64,000 bases of DNA from positions 65,243,887 through 65,307,886 of the forward strand of contig CP092871.1 of assembly GCA_030710605.1 (NCBI GenBank), written 5' to 3'. The first letter of the stretch is position 1. Every line of letters begins with the position of its first letter. The position numbers were made by a program, and so were the translations under genes. Shown in pieces: positions 55,437 through 64,000 of this stretch. Source of the stretch: Cordylochernes scorpioides (Eukaryota > Arthropoda > Arachnida > Pseudoscorpiones > Chernetidae). The notes under the pieces were generated by a model. That model ran no database searches. It saw nothing but the letters and a program-made list of their open reading frames with translations, and was not told the DNA's origin.

Positions 55437-56950
55437 GTGACGCAGCATCGGATTGATACAGGAGGCGCTAGTCCTGTCAAGCAGCTCCCGAGAAGATTGT
55501 CCATGACAAGAAGAAACGAGGTTGACAAATTGATTGAGGAACTGACAGAACAAGATGTCATCGAGCGCTCATCTAGTCCTTGGGCATCTCCCGTTGTGCT
55601 TGTAAAGAAAAAGGATGGCTCAACACGTTTCTGTGTGGATTACCGACGTCTAAATGATCTGACCAAAAAGAATTCCTACCCTCTGCCCCGAATTGATGCT
55701 ACGCTCGACACCCTATCCAGTTCGCAGTGGTTCTCCACTTTGGATCTCAAAAGCGGCTACTGTCAATTCAGCATTCACCCAGAAGACAGAGAAATGACAG
55801 CCTTCACGGCAGAAAACGGGCTTTGGCAATCCAAGGTAATGCCTTTTGGGCTATGCAACGCACCTGCCACCTTTTAGCGTCTGATGGAGACGGTGCTGCA
55901 AGGAATTCCTTTGGAGACATGCCTAGTCTATCTTGATGACATTATTGTGATGGGGAAGAGTTTTGAAGAGCATCTGATCAATCTTGAAAGAGTCCCACAA
56001 AAGATTCGAGGAGCAAGATTGAAGTTGAATCCGAAAAGTGCCAACTCTTCAAAGAGAAAGTTCGGTACCTGGGCTATGTAATTTAGCGCCAAGGAATACA
56101 GACTGATCCAGACCAAACAGAGACTGTTCGGCAATGGCCTGTACCAAAGGATGTACACCAATTGAGAAGTTTTCTAGGCTTGTGCAGCCATTATAGGAGA
56201 TTTGTTCCGGGGTTTCCAACATCGCGAGACCTTTGCATCGATTAACGGAGTCTGGCCGCCCCTTCAGTTGGACTGTTGACTGCGAAAGGGCAATGGATAA
56301 ACTGAAGCAGGCCCTGTCTCCTCCGCCGATTCTAGTCTACCCTGATCCAGGCGAACAATTCATTTTGGACAAAGATGCCAGCAACACTGGGATTGGAGCT
56401 GTTCTATTTCAAACCCAAGATGGAGTAGAACGTGTCATCGCTTACTTCAGTAAGACACTGTCCAAACCTGAGAAAAACTACTGTGTAACCCGCAGAGAGT
56501 TGCTGGCAATCGTCAAATCAATTGAGCATTTCCGCCATTATTTATACGGGCAGAAGTTTCTTCTTAGGACAGATCATTCAGCTCTACGATGATTTTTGAA
56601 CTTCAAGAGCCCAGAGGGACAGCTAGTTAGATGTATTCAGCGACTTCAAGAGTATGACATGGAGATTTAGCACCGGAAAGGGAAATCTCACGGGAACGCA
56701 GATTCTCTATCGAGGCGCCAATGCCCAGTGAACTGCAAGCATTGTTCCAAGGCAAAGACACAAGCTGACCTGAATATTCGTCAGCTTGCCCTCGCGAAAC
56801 ACCTCAAGTCAGACGAATGGAGCCCCGAGGAAATGAGAAAAGCTCAGCTTAAAGACGCTGATCTTCGGCCTGTCATTAATTGGCTCAATTCCGAGACCAA
56901 CAGGCCACCATGGGAAGATGTTGCATCCTGCAGCCCAATCACCAAGAGCT
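55437..56950 (+). pseudogene. pol: Gypsy copy BC reverse transcriptase and RNase H
   Basis: RT is open from 55437 to a TAG at 55875-55877, where copy A keeps a glutamate codon. The motifs FCVDYRRLND, STLDLKSGYCQFSI and MPFGLCNAPATF precede it. The YLDD box is at 55929-55940. After a frameshift near 56030, RNase H occupies 56233-56952 with DASNTGIGAVL and RRELLAIV. Further stops fall at 56590 and 56669. Confidence 0.9.
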
Positions 56951-58162
56951 AATGGTCCTTATAGGACTCGCTGGAACTTCGAGGTGGTGCTCTCTACCGG
57001 AAATGGGAGAGTGAAGATGGTCAACACATTGAATAGAAGATGATCCTTCCCCAATCACGAGTACCTTCCGTCCTCAAATAGCTACATAATAGCCCCAGCG
57101 GAGGGCATTTTGGGATTGCAAAGACCTTTGAAAAAGTCAAAGAACGCTTTTATTGGGCTGGATGCCGTGCCAGTGTTAAAAAATGGGTACGGCAGTGTAC
57201 GGAATGTGCTTCCAGAAAAGGACCAAAGACAAGATCGAAAACCAAACTCAAGACTTACAACTTGGGAGCCCCGTTCGAGAGGATCGCTATCGACATCATG
57301 GGACAATTGCCGCGAAGTGACAAGGGGAACCGCTATATCCTAGTTGCAATGGATTATTTCACCAAATGGCCGGAAGCATTTCCACTTGCTGATCAAGAAG
57401 CTGAAACAGTTGCTGAAACATTAATCAGCCAGTTCTTCAGTAGGTTCGGTGTTCCCATGCAGATCCACACTGACCAAGGGAGAAATTTCGAATCGAGACT
57501 TTTTGCCCAAATGTGTAAACTTCTCGGAAGCCATAAAACAAGGACCACTCCTTTACACCCCCAGTCCGACGGCATGGTCGAAAAATTTAATAGGACTTTA
57601 GCAAGTCAACTTAGTCTCTTCGTCGCCCAGAGCCAAAGAGACTGGGACAGTCAACTGCCTATTATTCTGATGGCCTACCGATCCTCAGTACATGAAACCA
57701 CGGGGTACTCGCCAGCCAAGATGCTCCTTGGAAAGGAATTAAAGCTTCCCTTTTAATTTTCTTTGGATGCCCCAATAGTATAGGTGAAGGCTCGGATGAA
57801 TTTGTCGACCGACTTCACTCAAGACTTGAAAAAGTGCATCGATGGGCTAGAGAGAAATTAAAGATTGCAAGCGAAGCAATGAAAGTAAGGTATGACACCC
57901 AAGCGTGCGGGAACGACCTTCAAGAGGGTGGGCTAGTCTGGTTGTACAACCCAAAAGGAAGAAAGGACTCTCGCCTAAGCTAAAAAGATCCTTGGCAGGC
58001 CCATTTCGAATTGTGAAGAAGTTAAACGATGTCGTATTTAGGATACAACGCTCATCCCACTCTAAACCAAAGGTTGTTAATTTCAACAGACTAGCCCGGT
58101 TCAAAGAGCCATTGATCAACACCGCTGGGGAAGTCAGTCCATTTTGGGACGAAAAGAATTAA
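56951..58162 (+). pseudogene. pol: Gypsy copy BC integrase
   Basis: A zinc-binding domain (CTECASRKG near 57195) precedes a DDE core with Asp at 57292, Asp at 57472 and Glu at 57580, all intact, in an open stretch at 57262-57756. The frame breaks near 57755 and again near 57950 before the GPF-type C-terminal module (LAGPFRIVKKLND). This is the best preserved integrase core of the family here. Confidence 0.9.
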
Positions 58163-58176
58163 TAGAAGGGGGGCAG

Positions 58177-58724
58177 TATAATATAGATAATTTTCTCCTC
58201 ATTGTATGACAAGATATCCGAGAGGCAGGGATCCCAGAGTGAAGTTATAAAAAGATGGATGGACACCAGCTACGGGAGATTAGCCCACATATGTGTGGGG
58301 GACATGCGCCACGACGGCATTTCTATGTGAGAGGAGAGTTAAAAACAGATCTACGGTGGGGGAACGCGTCAATTTTGGCGACAAGAAAGTGTCCAGAGGA
58401 GCAGGACCGTGTGTATCAAGAATTGGTGGATGGTGCAAAGAAGAAGGAGGAGGAACCTACCCGTGGCGGACATTGAAGGCAAGTTCATCTACTATATAGT
58501 AAAACACAATCATCCTCGATAAAGAGAGGCGAGTTGCCCCTCGAAATATTGAAACAATAAATTCATTATAAATCCAATATATGCATCTTTTTTGAATAGT
58601 TATTAATATCCTTTTTAAAGCTCTGGGAATAAATTTATATTACTAAGCTGTATCCAAAACGAACCCACATTGTTTTCTTAGAAATCTTTCACACAAACAT
58701 CGACGGCTGAGAAGCGTCATAATA
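58177..58724 (+). repeat. 3' LTR of Gypsy copy BC with a ~98-bp insertion
   Basis: Preceded by the G-rich polypurine tract at 58162-58176. Homologous to 45963-46412 except for extra sequence at about 58500-58597 that splits TATAG/TTATTAAT. Confidence 0.88.
58500..58597. repeat. Small insertion in the 3' LTR
   Basis: 98 bp starting TAAAACACAATC, containing CCCCTCGAAATATTGAAAC and ending TTTTTTGAA. ATAG flanks both sides. It looks like the 3' tail of a repeat, family unknown. Confidence 0.5.
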
Positions 58725-58744
58725 ATATCTTTGGGTGTAGAGGT

Positions 58745-58910
58745 ACAGTCTGCACCACACTGACGAGGGCCAACAGCCCGAAACCCGTTCGTGGTTGGCT
58801 TTTCTTTATTTATCAAGAAAATAGGTTGGCCAAATATCAGGGAACAGGTTAAATCAACGTTTAGTTGATTTCTGTTCCACTAGATGGCGCTCTGCCATCT
58901 AAAAGTTCAT
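58745..58910 (+). ncRNA. Structured RNA remnant with hammerhead-like core
   Basis: CUGACGA, stem II GGGC/GCCC and GAAAC follow in order from 58759, as in a hammerhead, but stem I and III are weak. Two further hairpins follow: GGAACAG/CTGTTCC with inner AAATCAAC/GTTGATTT near 58840-58878, and TAGATGGC/GCCATCTA near 58882-58902. Probably the terminal part of a Penelope-like or retrozyme-like element. Confidence 0.45.
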
Positions 58911-58962
58911 GTGAGTGAATGTTGTCAGAATATGCCTTTTTTATTTTAAATATATATAAATA

Positions 58963-59020
58963 CTAGCGGATGTGTACCCGGCTTCGCCCGGGTTTTATCC
59001 GAGTGAAAGTTTGCCTAACG
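58963..59020 (+). repeat. 5' end of an RTE-like short retroelement
   Basis: ACTAGCGGATGTGTACCCGG then CTTCGCCCGGG, matching the start at 21424. I could not find its 3' end. Confidence 0.5.
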
Positions 59021-60767
59021 AATATTATATATTATGAAGTATAATAAACAATGTTAAAGATTAGTTTTAATTATTAATCAAGATTGTGTGTGAATTTGTG
59101 AGAAAGATGTAATATCGTTGTTGTTTTCTTGGCCGACTGTTTTACATATGGTGTTATCTTAAAATTGCTTGTTTTGAATATTTTTTTAGATTGAGTTGAA
59201 TGAATTGCTGATTTTTGTTTGGAATTTATATATAAATAAAATTAACTCTGTTGATTTTTTTTTGTATTTAATCGATAACAGCGAAGTTACGCATGTTAAA
59301 GTTAGGAAAAATATTTTGATGTTAAGCAAAACCTGCTCTATCTCGTTTTATATAAATGTTGAAAATTTGGTCGAAATTGATGCATTGTAACGAAAGTTTT
59401 TAGTGAACAACACTTATGAAATTTGCATTTTATTAATATAGAATCATTATAATAAATAAGTATTGCTGCCTATATATACAATAATTCATACTTTTCATCT
59501 TATGATAAAAATATTTCAACCGAAGAACGGGGTCTTTATATTTTGGAATCCTGACATAGGTACAGTATTTTAATGAGAGATGACCGTTGAACAATCAGTT
59601 ACTGACATGTGGTGAGAAGACCGGGGAAACCATCTGTGAGATAGGAAAATCCCCGAACCAGGAGAAAGATTGAGAGAGACAGAAGAGACATTGCGACTTG
59701 CAGAAGTTGAAAATTCACTCTAAAATCACAGGTCTATCAAGGTGATCAAGGTAATTTTTATTTCAAGAGTATATTATTGCTAAATAGAATCATTTTCATG
59801 AAGGAGACACACACAATTTGTAAATATCGTATAATAATAATGATAATAATAATTTCCATTTATCGCGTGAAGACAGACTGCCTGACCGGCATTCATAGTT
59901 CTTAAAATTAAAGATACTACGGCAAACTTTTTATTATCTCGACATTTCGACAAAAATATTTTGTCCTTGTCGGGAGCGAACAAAAATTAAAACATTTTGC
60001 AAGGTGTTAAAAATTTATAAATGAAATAAAATCAATATAATTCGCATAAATTATAAGCGCTTTTTTTAATTGTTCAAATATTTAAAATGGGATATTTGTT
60101 TATTCGAAAATTTACACGCAAAAAAAATGTTTCTAATTTCACGATTATTTTGGATCGTCATGAAAATAAAGTTTTAAATGAGTGGCATTAATTTGCGGGA
60201 AAACGTAAAATGATCGCACCTTCTCGAGAAACTAATTAAATATTAAGTATCTATTAATTTCACTATGTTTATCTATTACAACAGAATGTTTCATTTAGCA
60301 AACTAAATTCTCGATCAACATTTCCTCTTAGGAATGTGAAACCTCTAATTAATTAACAAAATAAATTAGAAGCCGAAGATAAAATTGCGATGCCAAAATA
60401 TATTTAGCAGGCAACTTTGGAAACCAATTATCCAGCTAAACCAAATTTGATCGGCTCTTTGAGTTACAAGGAATAGATAACTGATTCTATGAATATTTTA
60501 AAAGGATCTTGACCCTGAGCTAAAAGGTCAGAAAACGCATTATCTCAGACTTTTATTGATTCGTCTGACATATATTGCTGGAGACGCCCATTGGAGGACA
60601 ATTTATCTACAGAAGACTATGTTATATATTTGTTCTTCCTCCGTGGGACCAGCCATATTTATCAAAAGTTTAAATATTTTTCTGGGCGAGGGAGGGAATG
60701 GGGGGATGAAATATTTTGGATGTTTTTTTGCTTCCTGTTTGTGTAGTTTATATTATTTTTTAAACAA
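59021..60767. other. AT-rich noncoding sequence
   Basis: No coding pattern. Small open frames (59196-59390, 59780-59983 minus) are AT-rich and show no family signal. Confidence 0.4.
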
Positions 60768-60867
60768 NNNNNNNNNNNNNNNNNNNNNNNNNNNNNNNNN
60801 NNNNNNNNNNNNNNNNNNNNNNNNNNNNNNNNNNNNNNNNNNNNNNNNNNNNNNNNNNNNNNNNNNN
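60768..60867. other. Assembly gap of 100 N
   Basis: 100 consecutive N, the usual placeholder for a gap of unknown size. Open frames running through it are artefacts. Confidence 0.99.
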
Positions 60868-61520
60868 CTAAAAATGTACTGGCTTCACCCGTGGTCTCTG
60901 CTTTTTGGAATTTTCCCGATATAATTTTGTATATGATAATCAAACATGATACAACAATTTTGTCATAATCATTTTCTGACTAAAAAAACAACTATTTTTG
61001 CCCAGAACCTGTAATATTCACATTAATATTCACATTATTATTCTATTTTACAAAAGACGGCATCGCTTGATATGCAAATTCAACATCTTTTTCTCTTTTT
61101 GCCATTATTTCACAAGTTCCAAATAAATTGATATAAAATTTAATAAAAATTAGGTAAAACCTGTCGACTTATATTGCGTTAGAATTATTTTTTGTGTTTT
61201 GTTGTTGAAAAGAGGCGCAGTCGTAAAAAGTAAAGATAATTATTTACCTTTCAAGTAGATTTTATTTTTGAATTACTTGAAGTAAATTACACATAAAATT
61301 ATTTTTATCACAGTAATATAAAATTTATAAAATGAATTCTATATTCGTGATTTTTATTAGAAAAGGTAGGGTTAACTATACATATATACAACAATAATAA
61401 TTAAAAGTGGTATGTTCTGCATCTATGGTCAAAATATGTGAAAAAGTCAATGAATGAAAATAAAATATATGTTTAAAAAAAAAATAAAATACTTGCATTC
61501 GAGATTATAATATATATACA
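60868..61520. other. AT-rich noncoding sequence
   Basis: Nothing recognised between the gap and the next Gypsy LTR. Confidence 0.4.
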
Positions 61521-61734
61521 TGCATTTATACATGATCTGAAGCTCTCCTCTATTTCTCAAGTTGAGAAAACACAGCATTAAAGGGGTAGAAGAGCTTGTG
61601 ACTCGTGGCTCGTAGAGACTGCGCCACGGGCAGAGAGAGATAATAAACATATCTTCCTTGGAAGTGTTTTAAAACTTAACGTCTAAGTTTATTTTTGGAA
61701 AGTTAAATAAGTCAGTGTTACTTTCTACGCGACA
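61521..61734 (+). repeat. 5' LTR of Gypsy copy 5
   Basis: Lacks three bases near its start relative to the 3' LTR, otherwise almost the same. Confidence 0.85.
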
Positions 61735-61737
61735 TCT

Positions 61738-62238
61738 TTGGTGGAGATTCGGGGTAAATTCAAGACGGCACTTAGAAGGAGCTTCCGACTGCAAGGCCTA
61801 CAACCCCAGTACGGATTTGAGGATCTGCCAAGCAGTACAAAGATGGTGACAACTGAAGCTTCTGGGACTTCCGAAGTTTTCGGAGCAAATTCTGGACAAC
61901 AATCTTACGCCTGTCATATTTCAAGAAACCCTGTACCAGAAGAGCAAGAAGACTTCCCAAATATAATATCGATCATCGATATTCGTGCAGAACAAAGTCG
62001 AGATCCCAATTTAGCAAAGATCATAGACAAAATCGAACAAACTGGACCTTTTAAAGGCTTCGAAGTTATGGACGGAGTACTTTATAAAAGAAACTACGAG
62101 CCATATGGAAGGCAACGGCTTCTTGTACTTCCAAAGCAAATGCGGCTGGAAATCCTCAAAAATCTTCACGATGCACCTACTGCTGGTCACTTGGGTTTTG
62201 CCAAAACTTATGATCGGGCACGTAAAAGATTCTTTTGA
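61738..62238 (+). pseudogene. Fused gag N-terminus and integrase zinc-domain ORF of copy 5
   Basis: A single open frame joins a gag-like start (ALRRSFRLQGLQPQYGFEDL) to the segment before integrase (QSRDPNLAKIIDKIEQTGPFKGFEVMDGVLYKRN) and the beginning of the HHCC domain (LHDAPTAGHLGFAKTYDRARKRFF). The middle of the polyprotein is absent. A TGA ends it at 62236-62238 where the zinc domain should continue. No initiating ATG is seen at the very start; the first in-frame ATG is near 61843. Confidence 0.75.
61739..61755 (+). promoter_or_regulatory. Primer-binding site of Gypsy copy 5
   Basis: TGGTGGAGATTCGGGGT begins four bases after the 5' LTR. TGG start fits a tRNA CCA end. tRNA not assigned. 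Confidence 0.45.
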
Positions 62239-62284
62239 GGAGGAATGTATAAGACCATTCGTCAGTATATAGCGCATTGCAGGA

Positions 62285-63295
62285 GTGCCAGCGCAGGAAA
62301 AGTGTTCCACAACGACCGCCTGGACAACTTATGCCTATCCCACCGGTAAATTTCCTTTTCAAAAGATAGGAATGGATTTATTAGGAAGATTTCCTGTTAC
62401 GAATCAGGGCAACAAATGGATTATTGTATGCACTGAATATATGACGCGATTTGCAACTACAAAGGCGATTCCAGACGCAGGAGCCATGGAAATTGCTAAG
62501 TTAATTGTCGAAGAAATTATTCTCCGACACGGAGCTCCTCAGCAGATCATCACCGACCGTCGCACGAACTTTATGTCCCAAATAATTAAGGAAATAAACA
62601 ATTTAAATGGAATAAGTCACCTCAAGACTACAGCCTATCATCCGCAGACTAACGGTTTAACTGAAAGATTAAACAAAACATTGACCGACATGTTGTCCAT
62701 GTACGTTGACGTGGAACAGAAAATCTGGGACGAAGTTCTGCCATTTGTAACATTTGCTTATAACACCGCTAAGAAAGAAACTACAGGCTTCAGTCCCTTC
62801 TTTCTAGTTCATGGCCGCGAGGCCGAAACCACTTTAGATTCACTCCTTCCATATCACGACAATGATAATGTTGGTGATTATGTTCAACACCTCATTACCA
62901 CAGCTGAAGAAACCCGACACCTTGCACAACTACATCTCTATCGAGGTCAAGAAAAAGACAGAGTATACTACGATAGGAAACATCGACCTGTGGATTATAA
63001 TGTGGGAGATCTAGTGTGGCTCTTCATTCCAGTGAGAAAAGTTGGACTCTCAGAGAAACTGATTAAGAAATACTTCGGTCCCTACCGTATTACAAGAAAA
63101 TTGTCCCCCGTCAATTACGAAATTGAGGCCATTTCTGACTCTCCAAAACATCGTAAAATAAGAGATACAGTACATGTACTTAGAATGAAACCATATTTAG
63201 ATCCACTACTTCAAGAAGAAATATCTGACTCAACTCCAAACGAGGAACTTGTTCTGAAACAAAGATTCTCCAAAGATTCTCAAATTGGTCAATAG
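62285..63295 (+). pseudogene. pol: Integrase of Gypsy copy 5
   Basis: After small indels in the CxxC region, the DDE core is open: GMDLLG (Asp near 62374), IITDRRTNF (Asp near 62554), GLTERLNK (Glu near 62662). C-terminal modules VDYNVGDLVWLF and YFGPYRITRKLSPVNYEI follow, with HVLRMKPYLDP at the end. The frame is open from 62285 to the natural stop at 63293-63295. The core and tail are complete, but the zinc-binding N-terminal domain is disrupted upstream. Confidence 0.9.
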
Positions 63296-63343
63296 CCTTC
63301 AATTGAACAGCGGGACGCTGTTTCTTTTCAAAGGAGGGAAAAG

Positions 63344-63560
63344 TGCGGCATTTATACATGATCTGAAGCTCTCCTCTATTTCTCAAGTTGAGAAAATACA
63401 GCATTAAAGGGGTAGAAGCGCTTGTGACTCGTGGCTCGTAGAGACTGCGCCACGGGCAGAGAGAGATAATAAACATATCTTCCTTGGAAGTGTTTTAAAA
63501 CTTAACGTCTAAGTTTATTTTTGGAAAGTTAAATAAGTCAGTGTTACTTTCTACGCGACA
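63344..63560 (+). repeat. 3' LTR of Gypsy copy 5
   Basis: Starts TGCGGCATTTATACATG after the polypurine tract and ends at 63560. Confidence 0.85.
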
Positions 63561-64000
63561 ATATATATATATATATAGACTTATCTTTTATTTTTTTCTG
63601 TTGTTTTTTCATATATATATATATATATCTGTGATGATTTAAGCCCATGGAATTGTTGTAAATAGTCCAGATATCTAATACTACATGTTCCACCACGTGA
63701 CTGTATATAACTTCTTATTTACTGCAAATAGAAAGCCTCAACTATCAACAATCTTTACCGCGTAAGAATCTAATAAAGTATAGCAACTGTACAGATAGAA
63801 GGAATGGAGACTAACAGGAGAAAATTAAGGTTAAAACAATCAGGCTTAGGTGAGAATAGAAAAGAAGGCCTAGCAAACCCAGTCCAACTTTTAAGAGGTC
63901 GTAGCCCTCCTGGATAATATAACTTTCCCCCCCTGTTTACGCCAGAAAAGGGCAGTGACCTGCATGGACCCAGCTCAGCTATAAAAGGAGGCCCCGATCC
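63561..64000. other. TA repeats followed by a possible promoter at the window edge
   Basis: Two (TA)n tracts at about 63561-63580 and 63612-63630, then unassigned sequence. TATAAAAG at about 63981-63988, with CAGCTC upstream, resembles a core promoter, possibly of an LTR that continues beyond the window. Confidence 0.4.

Larger units (their letters stand above)
45963..58724 (+). mobile_element. Ty3/Gypsy retrotransposon copy BC, full length, split by BEL/Pao
   Basis: 5' LTR at 45963-46412 and 3' LTR at 58177-58724, with 4-bp duplication ATAT at 45959-45962 and 58725-58728. Without the nested BEL element it is about 5.7 kb. Gag resumes seamlessly at 53945, which proves the nesting. It is the same family as copy A. 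Numerous stops and frameshifts make it inactive. Confidence 0.93.
61521..63560 (+). mobile_element. Ty3/Gypsy element with only a gag start and integrase (copy 5)
   Basis: LTRs of 214 bp (61521-61734) and 217 bp (63344-63560) are near-identical, ending TTTCTACGCGACA. The interior of 1.6 kb lacks most of gag and all of protease, RT and RNase H. AAGGAGGGAAAAG forms the polypurine tract before 63344. TA repeats flank it. Confidence 0.88.

Noticed and set aside
58500-58597. Possible hammerhead in the 98-bp LTR insertion
   Set aside because: It has a stem II-like CCTC and GAAA but no CUGANGA, and stem III lacks the closing A-U pair.
60556-60943. ORFs spanning the N run
   Set aside because: They are open only because N codons cannot be stops.
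1-64000. CRISPR arrays, bacterial operons, riboswitches, rRNA genes or intact tRNA genes
   Set aside because: No regular spacer array, operon layout or rRNA sequence is present, and the tRNA-like segments seen are short primer-binding sites next to LTRs.

Overview
The window is repeat-dominated DNA from an animal genome, probably an invertebrate and perhaps an arthropod. The evidence is the mixture of Ty3/Gypsy, BEL/Pao and Copia LTR retrotransposons, R1/Jockey-type LINEs, a mariner-like DNA transposon, a hAT MITE and hammerhead-ribozyme (Penelope/retrozyme-like) repeats, in AT-rich sequence with many TA microsatellites. The species cannot be named from the sequence. I found no convincing host gene. 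One short minus-strand ORF near 38.2 kb with a splice-acceptor-like edge is the only candidate.

Layout. 1-7744: 3' part of a degraded Gypsy element (copy A) whose 3' LTR is split by a minus-strand Copia element (4288-7691, duplication GTTTT). 7757-8755: foldback repeat with a 12-bp target duplication. 9211-10215: two direct 320-bp units plus an inverted unit, each with a hammerhead-ribozyme fold. 10231-15944: young full-length Gypsy (copy 3) with three structured RNA repeats in its 3' noncoding part. 16568-17864: mariner-like element with an uninterrupted transposase. 18201-18955: LTR-like block. 19690-20720: LINE endonuclease remnant. 21424-31855: a four-level nest, in which an RTE-like short element holds a 5'-truncated LINE, and the LINE holds a noncoding LTR element D (21849-26513) and a Gypsy lacking RT (28083-31407). 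33181-35888: small inverted-repeat and MITE elements. 35930-37035: minus-strand LINE RT. 37417-37757: diverged hammerhead-family copy. 39380-44959: noncoding LTR element F, followed by a related solo LTR. 45963-58724: Gypsy copy BC (same family as A), interrupted inside gag by a BEL/Pao element (46898-53939, duplication TGGTC) whose 5' LTR itself carries a 155-bp-arm hairpin. 60768-60867: assembly gap. 61521-63560: deleted Gypsy keeping mainly integrase.

How the parts relate. The LTR elements supply gag, protease, reverse transcriptase, RNase H and integrase, but almost every copy is broken. Only the mariner transposase reads through uninterrupted. The noncoding elements D and F keep LTRs and a short gag-like start, so they would depend on enzymes from other elements. 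Several noncoding repeats look selected as RNA structures rather than proteins: the hammerhead units, the triple 3' hairpin of Gypsy copy 3, and stem units in D and F whose paired arms differ in sequence but stay complementary. These are the most interesting signals here.
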